Notes: generated from the letters alone by a model not told the origin. A stretch of 64,000 nt of DNA from Streptomyces sp. L2 (GCF_004124325.1 NZ_QBDT01000001.1:7626001-7690000); one strand, 5' to 3'. Counted from the first letter of the stretch, positions 1-8,100 are shown. Translations and numbers: made by a program.

Positions 1-2
1 CC

Positions 3-620
3 CGGCGCGGCGCCCCGCTGGTCAGCCTGATCGTCACCTTCATCGTCGGCCTGATCATCTTCCTGCCGTTCCCCAGCTGGCAGCAGCTGGTCGGGTTCAT
101 CACCTCGGCCACCGTGCTGTCGTTCGGCTCCGGGCCCCTGGTGCTCGCCGCCATGCGACGCCAGATCCCCGACCACGCCCGCCCCTTCAAGGTGCCCGGC
201 GGCGACGTCATCCCGTTCCTCGCGCTGTACGCGGCGAACCTCATCGTCTACTGGGCGGGCTGGAACACCAACTGGAAGCTCTTCGCCACCATCGGGATCG
301 GCTTCGTCTTCCTGGCGATCTTCGAGGCGACGAGCAAGGGCCGCTCCCCGGCCCTGGACTGGAAGGCCGGCGCCGGCTGGGTCATGCCCTGGCTGATCGG
401 GCTCACCGTGATCAGCTGGGCCGGCGACTACGACGGCGGCCGTGGCTATATCGGCTTCGGCTGGGGCTTCCTGGTCAACCTGGCACTCGCCGCGATCGTC
501 TACTTCCTGGCCCTGCGCGTCAGGCTCCCCAAGGCCCGCGTGGACGAGCACATCGAGCAGGCCCGTGAAGAGGCCCGCATCGAGCAGGAGGAACTGGGCC
601 CCGGCCCCGAAGCCGCCTGA
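3..620 (+). CDS. APC-family amino-acid permease, C-terminal part
   Basis: This is the C-terminal 205 residues of an amino acid-polyamine-organocation permease whose start lies left of the window. It would import an amino acid or amine across the cytoplasmic membrane. The frame is open from base 3. It shows about five hydrophobic segments, a short loop with the motif SFGSGPLVLAAMRRQIP, and RPFKVPGG just before the next membrane segment; this pattern is typical of Streptomyces APC transporters. The tail is acidic and cytoplasmic, rich in Glu/Arg (EQAREEARIEQEE). Substrate cannot be read from this part. A strong hairpin follows the stop. Confidence 0.85.
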   Translation, partial: RRGAPLVSLIVTFIVGLIIFLPFPSWQQLVGFITSATVLSFGSGPLVLAAMRRQIPDHARPFKVPGGDVIPFLALYAANLIVYWAGWNTNWKLFATIGIGFVFLAIFEATSKGRSPALDWKAGAGWVMPWLIGLTVISWAGDYDGGRGYIGFGWGFLVNLALAAIVYFLALRVRLPKARVDEHIEQAREEARIEQEELGPGPEAA

Positions 621-641
621 CCCCCCCGCCTCCCCCCGCCT

Positions 642-671
642 CGCCCCCTCCCAGCCCGATGGGAGGGGGCG
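642..671 (+). terminator. Hairpin terminator after the permease
   Basis: A perfect 12-bp stem (CGCCCCCTCCCA against TGGGAGGGGGCG) with a 6-base loop starts 21 bases after the permease stop codon. It has no long T run, which is usual for terminators in high-GC actinomycetes. Confidence 0.75.
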
Positions 672-767
672 TCGTGGTGGCGGCTCATGCGCATGGTGAT
701 TCGACGCCGTAGCCGCCTCCACACTGCCGAGGATCAGCCACAGCGAAATGTGGCGACCTCGCCGCCA

Positions 768-989
768 GTTGCGGTACCGGAACTCGATCCGCCCGCGCGT
801 CAGGTCGTACGGCGGGAGCTTCAAGAGCCCCCGGTCATCTGGCGTGATCTTGAAGTAGTTCTTGTGGATCTTCCGCCGCTGTGCGCGAGCACCTGGTGGC
901 CGTTCTCCAACTCCACGGTGAAACACGGCGCTGCGCAGGCATTCGACGACCCTGCCCTCGATGTCGATAACCTCCCTGTTCCTCGTCAT
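768..989 (-). pseudogene. Decayed infA paralogue (translation initiation factor IF-1)
   Basis: Read on the minus strand from an ATG at 989, the DNA encodes an IF-1-like protein broken by two frameshifts. The first frame gives a start like VIDIEGRVVECLRSAVF; after an extra base the next gives VELENGHQVLAH; after lost bases a third gives KIHKNYFKITPDD and LPPYDLTRGRIEFRYRN. These blocks match the order and spacing of the IF-1 OB fold (ENGHQVLAHISGK ... PYDLTRGRI.YRY). The essential infA copy normally lies in the ribosomal protein region, so this would be a spare second copy that has died. The frame then runs on past the normal end without a stop. Confidence 0.75.
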
Positions 990-1099
990 CGCGCCAGCTA
1001 CAGGCTGCTGCTCACCAGCCGGGCGCCGATGCCCTCGAACAGCACCGAGGCCGCTCGACCGGACTCCTGGACCCCGGTCCGGCCGGCGCCGGCACCAGC

Positions 1100-2393
1100 G
1101 TGGTCAGTGGGGTACGCCAAGGCGCCGCGCTGGAAGTGGCCCTCGACGTCGCGGAACGTGCCGTCAACTGGCGGAACATCGCCGACGAACTCACGGCGGC
1201 CCGCGATCAGAACCCCTCCCCGCGTACCTGGCGGCCGTACTCCGCGGCAACAGGTGACGTCGGCCTGGCCGTGCCCTGCTCGTATCTGGACCGATGCTTC
1301 CCCCCGAGCCGGGTGGGACGCGATGGGTGACAACTTCTTCCGTGCGGCCCGGCGCGCGGCCGGCCGCTCAGCGCACCTGTCAGCCGGACTCTTCGCCGGG
1401 ATCAGCGGACTGAATTCGACGGCAACGCTGGTGCACCGGCAAGACACACATCACCAGCACCCAGATGGCATCCCTGCACACGGAAATGGCGTCGCGTATC
1501 TCCGTCATGACATCCCGCCTGCGCTCTGGCCAAGGGCTCGCCGCAGTGGAAGGCCACGACGTCGTCTCCGGGTGAGCGGTGTGACCGCCGGCCTGCTGGC
1601 CTATGACCCGCACAACAGTCTGCCGGAGGTACGGGGTGCCCTGGTGTGGCTGACCGCCCGCGTACCTGGCCTACCGCGCTGGGCGACCCCGCCCGAACGA
1701 TTGGTGAGCGCGCCGGCGCGCCGGTTTTACCCCTACGGCAAGGTCGATTGCGGGCTGGGGCACGGCGTCCCAGGCCCATTGAGCGCGCTGGCCCTGGCGC
1801 TGCTGGAGGGCCATGAGCTACCGGGCCAGTCGGCAGCGGTACGGGACATGCCGACTGGTTGCTGGAGCATCGCGGCGACGATGACTGGGGCGTCAACTGG
1901 CCGTCCGCCACCCGCCGTCGGACGACAGGCACACGCCTGTGCCGGGACGGGGTAGCCCGGCTCGTAGCGCTTGGTGCTATGGGGCACCAGGCGTGGCACA
2001 CGCGCTGTGGCTCGCGGGTACGGCCCTGGGTGACCACGACCTGCACGATGTCGCGACCGAGGCCATGGCCGCTGTACTGAGGCGCCCTGCTCACATGCGC
2101 TTCATCGACTCGCCGACATTCTGCCACGGCGTGGCAGGACTGCTGCAGATCGTCCTGCGCTTCGCCCACGCCACGCGTCTGCCCTTCCTGCATGACGCGG
2201 CGGACCACTTGTGGAGCAGCTGCCCGCTGCCTACGAGCCTGAGCGCCCGTGGGGCTACGCCGCGTTGGATTCCGGGAACCACCCGGTGGACAACGTGGGA
2301 CTCGTCGACGGTGCGGCTGGCGTGGCGCTTGCGCTTCTGGCCGCGGCCACAGATGCCGTGCCCACGTGGGACAGACTACTTCTACTCTCCTGA
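1100..2393 (+). pseudogene. Frameshifted LanC-type lanthionine synthetase C
   Basis: Several frames together spell a LanC cyclase, the zinc enzyme that closes thioether rings in lanthipeptides. In order: an N-terminal block (ALEVALDVAERAVNW, about 1120-1165), LSAGLFAGISGL (about 1377), CGLGHGVPGPLSALALALL (about 1750), the zinc-ligand motif AWCYGAPG (about 1970), the second zinc motif FCHGVAG (about 2120), and the end DNVGLVDGAAGVALALLAA (about 2290-2350). At least four frame changes are needed, so the gene is not functional. No lanthipeptide precursor or LanB/LanM gene is visible nearby, so the rest of the cluster is gone or lies elsewhere. Confidence 0.8.
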
Positions 2394-2584
2394 AGCTCCT
2401 CGACGGCATCGACGACGCCCGCAGGCCACGGACATCCGTACAGGCCGGGCCCCAAGGTGTGGACTCGCAGGCTCTACCCGCACATTCGGGTTCGCTCCAA
2501 GGTCTTGGCGTACTCCATGCCACGATGTGTGACACCACTCGCTACGGCGCGGCCGAAGCCCTCGCCGGGATGGGATGCAATTGA

Positions 2585-2800
2585 TTGCAGGCCCGTGGCC
2601 TCTGGCTTTACGACTGCGGTCAACTTCCTTTGCCCCACGGCAGGTTGATCTCGCTGAAGATCGAGTACCTGCCCGGTGACCGTGACCCCAAGCCGGTGTG
2701 GCTGTGGTCCTCACGCACCGGCATGACCGGCCAGGCCGTCGATGTCCGCCGGCAGGCGTTGCTCCTAGATGCAGTCCCGCGGGAGCGGAACTCGGTTTGA
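2585..2800 (+). pseudogene. Transposase C-terminal remnant
   Basis: A 71-codon open stretch contains the block IEYLPGDRDPKPVWLWSS followed by a short end. This resembles the region before the last catalytic glutamate in a large group of actinomycete DDE transposases (consensus LPGDR.PKPLWLW). Both the N-terminal DDE part and the last segment are missing, and no inverted terminal repeats are seen. It marks an old insertion beside the dead LanC gene. From 2801 to 3073 I see nothing that I can assign. Confidence 0.6.
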
Positions 2801-3073
2801 CCACCGACGGAGGGTGCGATGGGGGACACTGTTCAGGCCAGCGACGTGATGGCGCGCCGTTACACGTTCGTGCGCATTTTCGGGACCGGCTGCTCCAGCC
2901 CCACCATGTCGGGGTGCACGGAAGCGGCCGGCGCGTTACTGCTCTTCGCCGTTAAGCTGCCCGGTCTCGGTCTCGGCCTGGTCTGTGCCACTGTGGTCGA
3001 AGACGTCCAAAACCAGACGGTGGCGGTGCCGGATAACGGGGCGGGCAACTGAGCGAGCGGATACGGTTCCCCC

Positions 3074-3544
3074 ATGACGAAAACTGCCCGGACCATGAAA
3101 CGTACGGGAGCCCTCGTCGCGGCAGCCGCCGCGGCCGCGCTCGCCTTCCCGGCCCAGGCCCACGCCGCTGCCGTCGCCTGCGGCGGCGGGGTCTCGACGC
3201 AGAACATCGGCGCCCGGGGCTGCATTTCCGCCGAACGCTGGAAGGACGGGAAGATCTTCTGGCGTGACATCACCGCCCACGCCCTCATCACCAACTCCCG
3301 CTCCCACGCCTCATGGGTCGAGTACGAGGCGTACCTCCACGTGCAGGGGGACGGCGACGACTGGATGAAAATGGGCAGCGGCCGGACCATCGTGCAGCGG
3401 CGTTCCACGGTCGGCCCGATCGCTGTCGCCACCTCCACCCGCATCTGTGGCCCAGTCAAGATCACGATCCGCGTCCACGTGAGGCCGGCCGGAGGCGCCT
3501 GGTCGAACTGGTCCAGCGCGGCGACCTCGCAGTGCCAGACCTGA
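3074..3544 (+). CDS. Small secreted protein, unknown function
   Basis: A 156-residue protein with a clear Sec signal peptide: basic start (MTKTARTMKRTG), Ala-rich core and an AQAHA-type cleavage site near residue 32. The mature part has four cysteines (in ACGGG, RGCIS, RICGP and SQCQT), enough for two disulfides, and is rich in Trp, Thr and Ser. I do not recognise a family. Similar small secreted proteins with signal peptide plus paired cysteines are common in streptomycetes. It appears to be a single-gene unit, with a terminator 27 bases after the stop. A distant parallel in layout is the secreted protein at 63144-63605. Confidence 0.75.
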   Translation: MTKTARTMKRTGALVAAAAAAALAFPAQAHAAAVACGGGVSTQNIGARGCISAERWKDGKIFWRDITAHALITNSRSHASWVEYEAYLHVQGDGDDWMKMGSGRTIVQRRSTVGPIAVATSTRICGPVKITIRVHVRPAGGAWSNWSSAATSQCQT

Positions 3545-3570
3545 CCCTGCCACACTCCGCACACCGCAGC

Positions 3571-3602
3571 GCCCCCGCCTCCGCGACCAGGAGGACGGGG
3601 GC
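3571..3602 (+). terminator. Terminator of the small secreted protein gene
   Basis: GCCCCCG-CCTCC pairs with GGAGG-A-CGGGGGC around an 8-base loop (one bulged A), followed by a T-containing tract (TCTCGTGTTTTC). It lies just after the stop at 3544. Confidence 0.7.
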
Positions 3603-3744
3603 TCTCGTGTTTTCTGCGGGGGAATGATGCCGGCCACGGACCCCCTGCGCAGCTCCTTCGCCGCCTTCGCGGTCTCCCGATTCAGACGCGCCTCGAACTC
3701 CTCGCGCGTCTCTACCCGCAGCCGGTCCGCGCTGCGATGGTGTC

Positions 3745-3885
3745 ACTCTTGAGCATCTTGATCCGATTGACGCTTGCCTTCCACGACTCCGGAGTTCCAG
3801 GGAAGCGTGAGGCCCGGCGATGACGGCGCCGAGGTCGCGTTCAAAGCGCTGGGCGAAGGGCAAGTACGCGCCGGTCTTGGTCCGC
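3745..3885 (-). pseudogene. ISL3-family transposase remnant
   Basis: The minus strand carries, in successive frames, LPFAQRFERDLGAVIAG, LTLPWNSGVVEGK and VNRIKMLK. This is the conserved end of ISL3-family transposases (F...L..D...V..GL.LPWSSG.VEG.VNRIKMLKR.MYGRA). Two frameshifts separate the blocks, and both the catalytic core and the terminal repeats are missing. Its position next to a truncated LacI gene and a repeat array suggests that this insertion helped to rearrange the locus. Confidence 0.65.
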
Positions 3886-3930
3886 GCGCCTTGCTGACCG
3901 TCTGGCCCGGCTGACCCCGGACGTCGGCTG

Positions 3931-4133
3931 GCCGAGGATGCCGGTGCGTCCGGAGACCAGGCCGCGGGCGACGGGGTCGGGGCGGTAGCCCAGTTCCTCC
4001 GCGGCGCGGCGTACCCGGTCGCGGGTGGCCGGGGCGATCTGGCCCTTGCCGCGCAGGGCGTGGGAGACGGTGGTGACGGACAGGCCGGTCGCCTCCGCCA
4101 CGTCGCGGATGCCGACGCGCCGGCCGCTTGTTC
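3931..4133 (-). pseudogene. LacI-family regulator, N-terminal DNA-binding part only
   Basis: On the minus strand a LacI helix-turn-helix and hinge are well preserved: VGIRDVAEATGLSVTTVSHA, then LRGKGQIAPATRDRVRRAA, EELGYRPDPVARGLVSGRTG and ILG. The periplasmic-binding-protein-like sugar domain that should follow (about 270 residues) is missing; the reading frame enters unrelated sequence next to the ISL3 remnant. At the other end the frame continues without an obvious start codon into the 51-bp repeats, so the natural start is also lost or altered. As it stands it could at most make a DNA-binding fragment with a repeat-encoded N-terminal extension. Confidence 0.8.
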
Positions 4134-4135
4134 CC

Positions 4136-4357
4136 TTGGCCTGCGCGCCCGAGGTATCCCGAGCGCCCTTGGCCTGCGCAGCCGATGTATCCCGCGCACC
4201 CGAGGTATCCCGCGCGCCCTTGGCCTGCGCAGCCGATGTATCCCGCGCACCCGAGGTATCCCGCGCGCCCTTGGCCTGCGCAGCCGATGTATCCCGCGCA
4301 CCCGAGGTATCCCGCGCGCCCTTGGCCTGCGCAGCCGATGTATCCCGCGCGCCCGAC
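4136..4357. repeat. 51-bp tandem repeat array between a LacI fragment and a GlnQ-like gene
   Basis: Three identical 51-bp units (4169-4219, 4220-4270, 4271-4321) are flanked by a shortened 33-bp unit (4136-4168) and a partial unit (4322 to about 4357). Each unit has an internal near-duplication (CCGATGTATCCCGCGC and CCGAGGTATCCCGCGC). The length is a multiple of three and the array is open on both strands: on plus it encodes a 17-residue repeat of the type LACAADVSRAPEVSRAP, on minus AQAKGARDTSGARDTSA. The array lies exactly where two gene starts meet, replacing both 5' ends. No unique spacers are present, so it is not a CRISPR array. Confidence 0.95.
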
Positions 4358-5014
4358 CAGGTGGTGACCCTGATCGGCGCCTCCGGCAGCGGCAAGTCCA
4401 CGCTGCTGCGCTGCGTCAATGGCCTGGAGGACATCAGCGGCGGCGAGATACGGGTCGCCGGCGAGGTCGCCTCCGGGCGAGGCACCGACGTCAACCGGCT
4501 GCGCCGCGACGTCGGCATGGTCTTCCAGCACTTCAACCTGTTCCCGCACATGAACGTCCTGCGCAACGTCGTCCTCGCGCCGATGCGGTTCGCGGGCGTG
4601 CCGCGCGCCGAGGCCGAGGAACGTGCCCGCACCCTCCTCGCCCGCGTCGGCCTCGCCGACAAGGCGAACAGCATGCCCGACCAGCTCTCCGGCGGACAGC
4701 AGCAGCGCGTCGCCATCGTCCGCGCGCTCGCCACCCAGCCGCGCGCCCTGCTCCTCGACGAGATCACCTCCGCCCTCGACCCCGAACTCGTCTCCGAAGT
4801 CCTCAACATCGTCCGTGAACTCGCCGACGACGGCATGACCATGCTGCTCGCCACCCACGAAATGGGCTTCGCCCGGGAGGTGTCCCACAAAGTGTGCTTC
4901 CTGCACCAAGGCGTCCTGCTGGAGGAGGGCCCGCCCGAGCAGATCTTCGGCGACCCGCAGCAGGAACGCACCCGCGCCTTCCTGCGCCGCATCGTCGAAG
5001 CGGGGTGCCTGTGA
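4355..5014 (+). CDS. GlnQ-like amino-acid ABC transporter ATPase, 5' end replaced by repeats
   Basis: This encodes the ATPase of a polar amino-acid importer. Visible motifs are Walker A GASGSGKST, Q-loop (VFQHFNLFPHMNV), signature LSGGQQQR, Walker B RALLLDEITSALD and the switch histidine in LLATHEMGF. The first 25-30 residues expected before VVTLIGASGSGKS, which hold the A-loop aromatic residue, are missing. Instead the frame runs back without a stop through the 51-bp repeats to about 4025, which would give a 329-residue chimera. GTG codons at 4361 and 4364 could restart translation. Permease and binding-protein genes are absent here. The gene overlaps the next by four bases (GTGA), so coupling to the amidotransferase is original. 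Function is doubtful. Confidence 0.75.
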   Translation, partial: DQVVTLIGASGSGKSTLLRCVNGLEDISGGEIRVAGEVASGRGTDVNRLRRDVGMVFQHFNLFPHMNVLRNVVLAPMRFAGVPRAEAEERARTLLARVGLADKANSMPDQLSGGQQQRVAIVRALATQPRALLLDEITSALDPELVSEVLNIVRELADDGMTMLLATHEMGFAREVSHKVCFLHQGVLLEEGPPEQIFGDPQQERTRAFLRRIVEAGCL

Positions 5015-5754
5015 ACGCGCCCCGGGTGCTCGTCGTCGAGCACGAGAACGGCACCGGCCCCGCGCAGGTCGGCGAACGCCTCACCGCACAGGGCCTCGAC
5101 CTCGACCTGTGCCGCGCCTGGAACGGCGACCTGATCCCCCAGGACCCCGGCCGCTACGACGGCCTGCTGGTCCTCGGCGGCTCCATGGGCCCCTACGACG
5201 AGGACCGCGCGCCCTGGCTCCCGGCGGTCCGCCACCTCCTGCGCGAGGCCGTCGACCGCGACCTGCCCACCCTCGGCATCTGCCTCGGCATGGAACTGCT
5301 CACCGTGGCCTGCGGCGGCACGGTCCGCCACGCCCCGCTGCCCGAAGTCGGCCTGTGCGAACCGGCCCCGCTGCTGCCCGCCTCACGCGACGAACTCTTC
5401 GCCCCGCTCACCGAGTTGGACACGCCCCCGCGCGCCGTGCAGTGGCACTGGGAGGAGACGTCCGTCCTGCCCGAGGGCGCCGTCCCCCTCCTCACCAGCG
5501 CCCGCTGCGCCCACCAGGCCTACCGCCTGGGCACGTCCGTGTGGGGCGTCCAGTTCCACCCCGAGGTCCTGGCCGCCGACATCGCCACCTGGGGCACCTC
5601 CGACCTCGGCCCCCTCCGCGACCTCGGCCCCGACCCGGCGTCGGTCGTCGCAGGCGTGGCCGCCGAGGAGGACCGGTTGCGCGCCTTGTGGGGCGGCCTG
5701 GCCGAACGCTGGGCTTCGGTCGTCACGGCGGGCCGGTCCTGGTTGGCCAGGTGA
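5011..5754 (+). CDS. Class I glutamine amidotransferase-like protein
   Basis: A 247-residue GATase-1 protein of the GMP-synthase-like or gamma-glutamyl-hydrolase-like group. The nucleophile elbow is GICLGMELL (catalytic Cys near residue 94), followed later by the His-X-Glu pair in VQFHPEVL; the oxyanion strand is LVLGGSMGPYDED. It would hydrolyse glutamine or a gamma-glutamyl compound in the cytoplasm. The GTG start overlaps the stop of the ABC ATPase gene, so the two form an operon. A role in processing an imported gamma-glutamyl or amide compound would fit but is not shown. Confidence 0.85.
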   Translation: MNAPRVLVVEHENGTGPAQVGERLTAQGLDLDLCRAWNGDLIPQDPGRYDGLLVLGGSMGPYDEDRAPWLPAVRHLLREAVDRDLPTLGICLGMELLTVACGGTVRHAPLPEVGLCEPAPLLPASRDELFAPLTELDTPPRAVQWHWEETSVLPEGAVPLLTSARCAHQAYRLGTSVWGVQFHPEVLAADIATWGTSDLGPLRDLGPDPASVVAGVAAEEDRLRALWGGLAERWASVVTAGRSWLAR

Positions 5755-5764
5755 CAGCGGGCGG

Positions 5765-6856
5765 TCAGGCGTCAGGGGCGACTTCGGGGTGCGTGACAGG
5801 GTCGACTTCGGGGTGTGTGAACCGCACGGGCTTGCCCAGCGACCGAGCGTAGGCGATTTCGGCTCGGGTGCTGTCTCCGACGTAGTCGCCGACGACGAGC
5901 ACCTCATCAGCGAGCCGGATCTTCGCCCGGTGCAGATCGCCGAGCCGAACCTTCAGGACCTCGGCCTCGGCAGGATCGGACCCAAGGTCGTGCGGAGACT
6001 TCGTGTCACAGCTCGGTTTGACGACGATCCTTCCGGCCTTGGTCTCCCGCAGGTCGGCCTCGTTCATCTCGGTCATGAAGCGGGTGGAGCCGCAGATCAC
6101 GACGATACGCGGGAGGTTCAACAGGGCCGGATTTGGCGACAGGGGCAGGCACTCGGCGAGCAGGTCGAGGACGTCGCGCCAGGCTCGCCGCGCGTGCCGG
6201 GGGTGGTAGCCGACTCCGGGGACCGTGGGGTGATCGACCGGCGGATGGTGGAAGGCGTGCAGGGCGCCGCCGTAGACCGTGAAGCGCCAGTCGACGCCCG
6301 CGGCCTGCATCTCGGCGGTGAACGCGTTCCGTTGCGCGGGAGACATGATGGGGTCCTCCGACCTGACCCCGGCCCACACGGGGCAGCGAATGCGCGCCGC
6401 TTCGCCCGGTCGGCCTGTGGTCAGTGCGTTGACGGTCCCGATCGCGTGCAGGCTGACGCCGCCGCGCCCGAGTTCGAGCGCGACGGCGCCCCCTGTGCCG
6501 TAGCCGACGGCGGCCACCAGGTCGGGGTCGGCCCGCGGCTCGGCGCGCAGCACGTCGAGCGCCGCATGGCCGATGTCCCGCATCCGGTCGGGATCGGTGA
6601 GCAGCGGCAGGCAACGGGCCCGCATCTCCTCGGGGTCGGCCAGATAGCGCCCGCCGTGAAGGTCGAAGGCCAGCGCCACGTATCCCAGTTCGGCGAGAGC
6701 GTCGGCCCGGCGGCGCTCCACGTCGCTGAGCCCCATGCCCTCCGGTCCGAGCAGCACCGCGGGCCGACGGCCGGCACCGGTCGGGAGCGCGAGATGCCCG
6801 AGCATCGTCAAACCGTCGGCCGCATACTCGACCGTACGCGTTGTCATCGTCGCCAT
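5765..6856 (-). CDS. Dienelactone-hydrolase-like protein fused to a deoxyribosyltransferase-like domain
   Basis: Residues 1 to about 245 form an alpha/beta hydrolase of the dienelactone hydrolase family (start MATMTTRTVEYAADGLTM, conserved FDLHGGRY, ALHAFHHP). The nucleophile elbow reads VGYGTGG, so the usual Cys or Ser of G-x-C/S-x-G is not at its place. Residues about 255-363 are a different domain, starting IVVICGSTRFMTEMNEADLR and containing EVLVVGDYVGDSTRAEIAYA; this Rossmann-like small protein (nucleoside 2-deoxyribosyltransferase-like, as I read it) is usually a separate gene. A short linker (LSPNPALLNLP) joins them in one frame. The tail ends in a small duplication (THPEVDPVTHPEVAPDA). 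It is either a true fusion or two genes joined by deletion. The first half alone would be full length. Confidence 0.8.
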   Translation of the reverse strand: MATMTTRTVEYAADGLTMLGHLALPTGAGRRPAVLLGPEGMGLSDVERRRADALAELGYVALAFDLHGGRYLADPEEMRARCLPLLTDPDRMRDIGHAALDVLRAEPRADPDLVAAVGYGTGGAVALELGRGGVSLHAIGTVNALTTGRPGEAARIRCPVWAGVRSEDPIMSPAQRNAFTAEMQAAGVDWRFTVYGGALHAFHHPPVDHPTVPGVGYHPRHARRAWRDVLDLLAECLPLSPNPALLNLPRIVVICGSTRFMTEMNEADLRETKAGRIVVKPSCDTKSPHDLGSDPAEAEVLKVRLGDLHRAKIRLADEVLVVGDYVGDSTRAEIAYARSLGKPVRFTHPEVDPVTHPEVAPDA

Positions 6857-6934
6857 GTGACGGGACTGTAGTGACCTCGGGGCCCGGTCCGGCCGGTGTT
6901 CTGCCGCCGGCAGAGCAGCCTGTGCGGACGGCGT

Positions 6935-7687
6935 TCAAGCAGCGTGAGGTGGGCGGCTGAAGCGGACCGTGACACCGGGGGAGTACAGGACGCTCACCGG
7001 TTTCTCCGCCGGGGTGGGCAGGCCCGCCGCCGCCAGGAGGTTCTCGTCCAGCCGCAGCAGTTCGGCGCGGAAGAGGGGCCAGCGGGGGTGGGAGTTCGGC
7101 AGATACACGGGGCGCCCGAACATCGTGCTGTGCATGCCCCAGCGGGCCGTCACGAAGTGCTCCAGCTCGGACGGCTCCGCCACCGGTTCGCCGGCCCGGA
7201 CCGTGATGCTGCTGTACGCGCCCCGGGGGCCGGGCAGGCGCCGCCGGCTGGTGTAGGTGAGCGTGTCTCCGTCGCGCCGGACGTTCATCTTCGACCAGAT
7301 GTAGGGGAGGCGGAACGCGGTCCGCCCGACGGCCACGGGCAGCAGGCGTGAGGCGTCGAGCGAGCGGAAGACGACACCGCGCCGGCCCAGGGCGTCCACC
7401 GAGTACAGCCGGACGTTGGTCTCCGGGAACGATCCGAGATAGGGGATCCCGGGGAGCCGGAACCATCCCACCCGGTGCATCCGGAACGCGACCAGCCCGA
7501 CGTACGTGACCCCGTCCAGCGAGTCCGGGCGCGTACCCGGCGGCAACAGCGGCGCCACCACGGCGGGTTCGGCCGGCCAGTGCAGGAAGGCCAGGTCGAG
7601 CCAGGACTGGGTGAGCAGCGGCCGGCCCGCCACATGCGGCGGATCGACCGTCACGGGCACGGGGTCCGGGTACGGCGGCGACGGCAT
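6935..7687 (-). CDS. DUF2071 (YqjF-like) protein
   Basis: About 250 residues of the DUF2071 family, which has an acetoacetate-decarboxylase-like fold; no reaction is established for these proteins. Family landmarks are LTQSWLDLAFLHWP near the start, the block PPGTRPDSLDGVTYVGLV, then FPETNVRLYSVD and GVVFRSLDASRLLPV. I place the start at the ATG at 7687 (MPSPPYPDP). An upstream ATG at 7714 would overlap a hairpin at 7712-7741. It seems to be transcribed alone, and the upstream neighbour on the same strand is a broken gene. Confidence 0.85.
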   Translation of the reverse strand: MPSPPYPDPVPVTVDPPHVAGRPLLTQSWLDLAFLHWPAEPAVVAPLLPPGTRPDSLDGVTYVGLVAFRMHRVGWFRLPGIPYLGSFPETNVRLYSVDALGRRGVVFRSLDASRLLPVAVGRTAFRLPYIWSKMNVRRDGDTLTYTSRRRLPGPRGAYSSITVRAGEPVAEPSELEHFVTARWGMHSTMFGRPVYLPNSHPRWPLFRAELLRLDENLLAAAGLPTPAEKPVSVLYSPGVTVRFSRPPHAA

Positions 7688-7711
7688 CGTACGAGTGTGG
7701 CAGAACGGGGG

Positions 7712-7741
7712 CAATGGCGGCCCCAGGGGCCCGCCATTGCT
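7712..7741 (-). terminator. Hairpin between the DUF2071 gene and a broken gene
   Basis: GCAATGGCGG pairs with CCGCCATTGC, extended by an inner CCC/GGG with one bulge. It lies downstream of the minus-strand fragment ending at 7821. Just beside it, the stretch GGTTCGACAGGGC occurs twice (7743-7757 and 7782-7796), with a degenerate third copy at the fragment's 3' end, so this 3' tail seems to have been duplicated. Confidence 0.6.
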
Positions 7742-7820
7742 CCGGTTCGACAGGGCGGCCCCGGGGACCTGTCAGCGCGCCGGTTCGACAGGGCGCCCCC
7801 CCCCGGGCCTCCGGACCCCG

Positions 7821-8100
7821 TCAGCGTGCCGGTTCCGTCGTGCCGTCGGGCCCGTACAGCGGTACGTCGAAGCGTGTGGAGGCCGCTTCGAAGGCGCGGC
7901 TCTCGGTGGCGAGGCGTTCGGCGTCCTCGACGATCAGGGCGGTGATGGTGTCCTTGCGCAGGGCGGTCGTCATGGTGGTGGTGATCGGCTTGTCGGTGGT
8001 GACGCGGACGTTGCCGCCGGGTAGGCGGGGCCGGAGGCGTTGGTGGCCATCATCCGGTAGGTCTCGCCGGCCTGGAGACCGGTGGGGGAGTCGGGGAGCT
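7821..8100 (-). pseudogene. 3' fragment of an unidentified gene with a frameshift
   Basis: Two minus-strand frames give SPTGLQAGETYRMMATNAS then, after a one-base shift near 8030, NVRVTTDKPITTTMTTALRK and a helical end running to EPAR. The C-terminal stop and terminator are intact but the 5' end is missing: at about 8100 the sequence changes into the end of the methyltransferase gene. I do not recognise the family. The codon pattern is that of a real gene, so this is a broken gene rather than intergenic DNA. Confidence 0.5.

Noticed and set aside
2819..3052. Possible 77-codon gene before the secreted protein
   Set aside because: It has a fair start but no recognisable motif, unbalanced codon use and lies between a transposase remnant and a solid gene; I could not support it.
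4136..4357. Tandem repeats considered as a CRISPR array
   Set aside because: Units follow each other directly without unique spacers, are 51 bp long with an internal duplication, and are open in frame on both strands. No cas gene is nearby.
6901..6934. Extended DUF2071 start at 7714
   Set aside because: The additional codons would overlap a strong hairpin at 7712-7741 and add a non-conserved sequence; the ATG at 7687 fits the family start.
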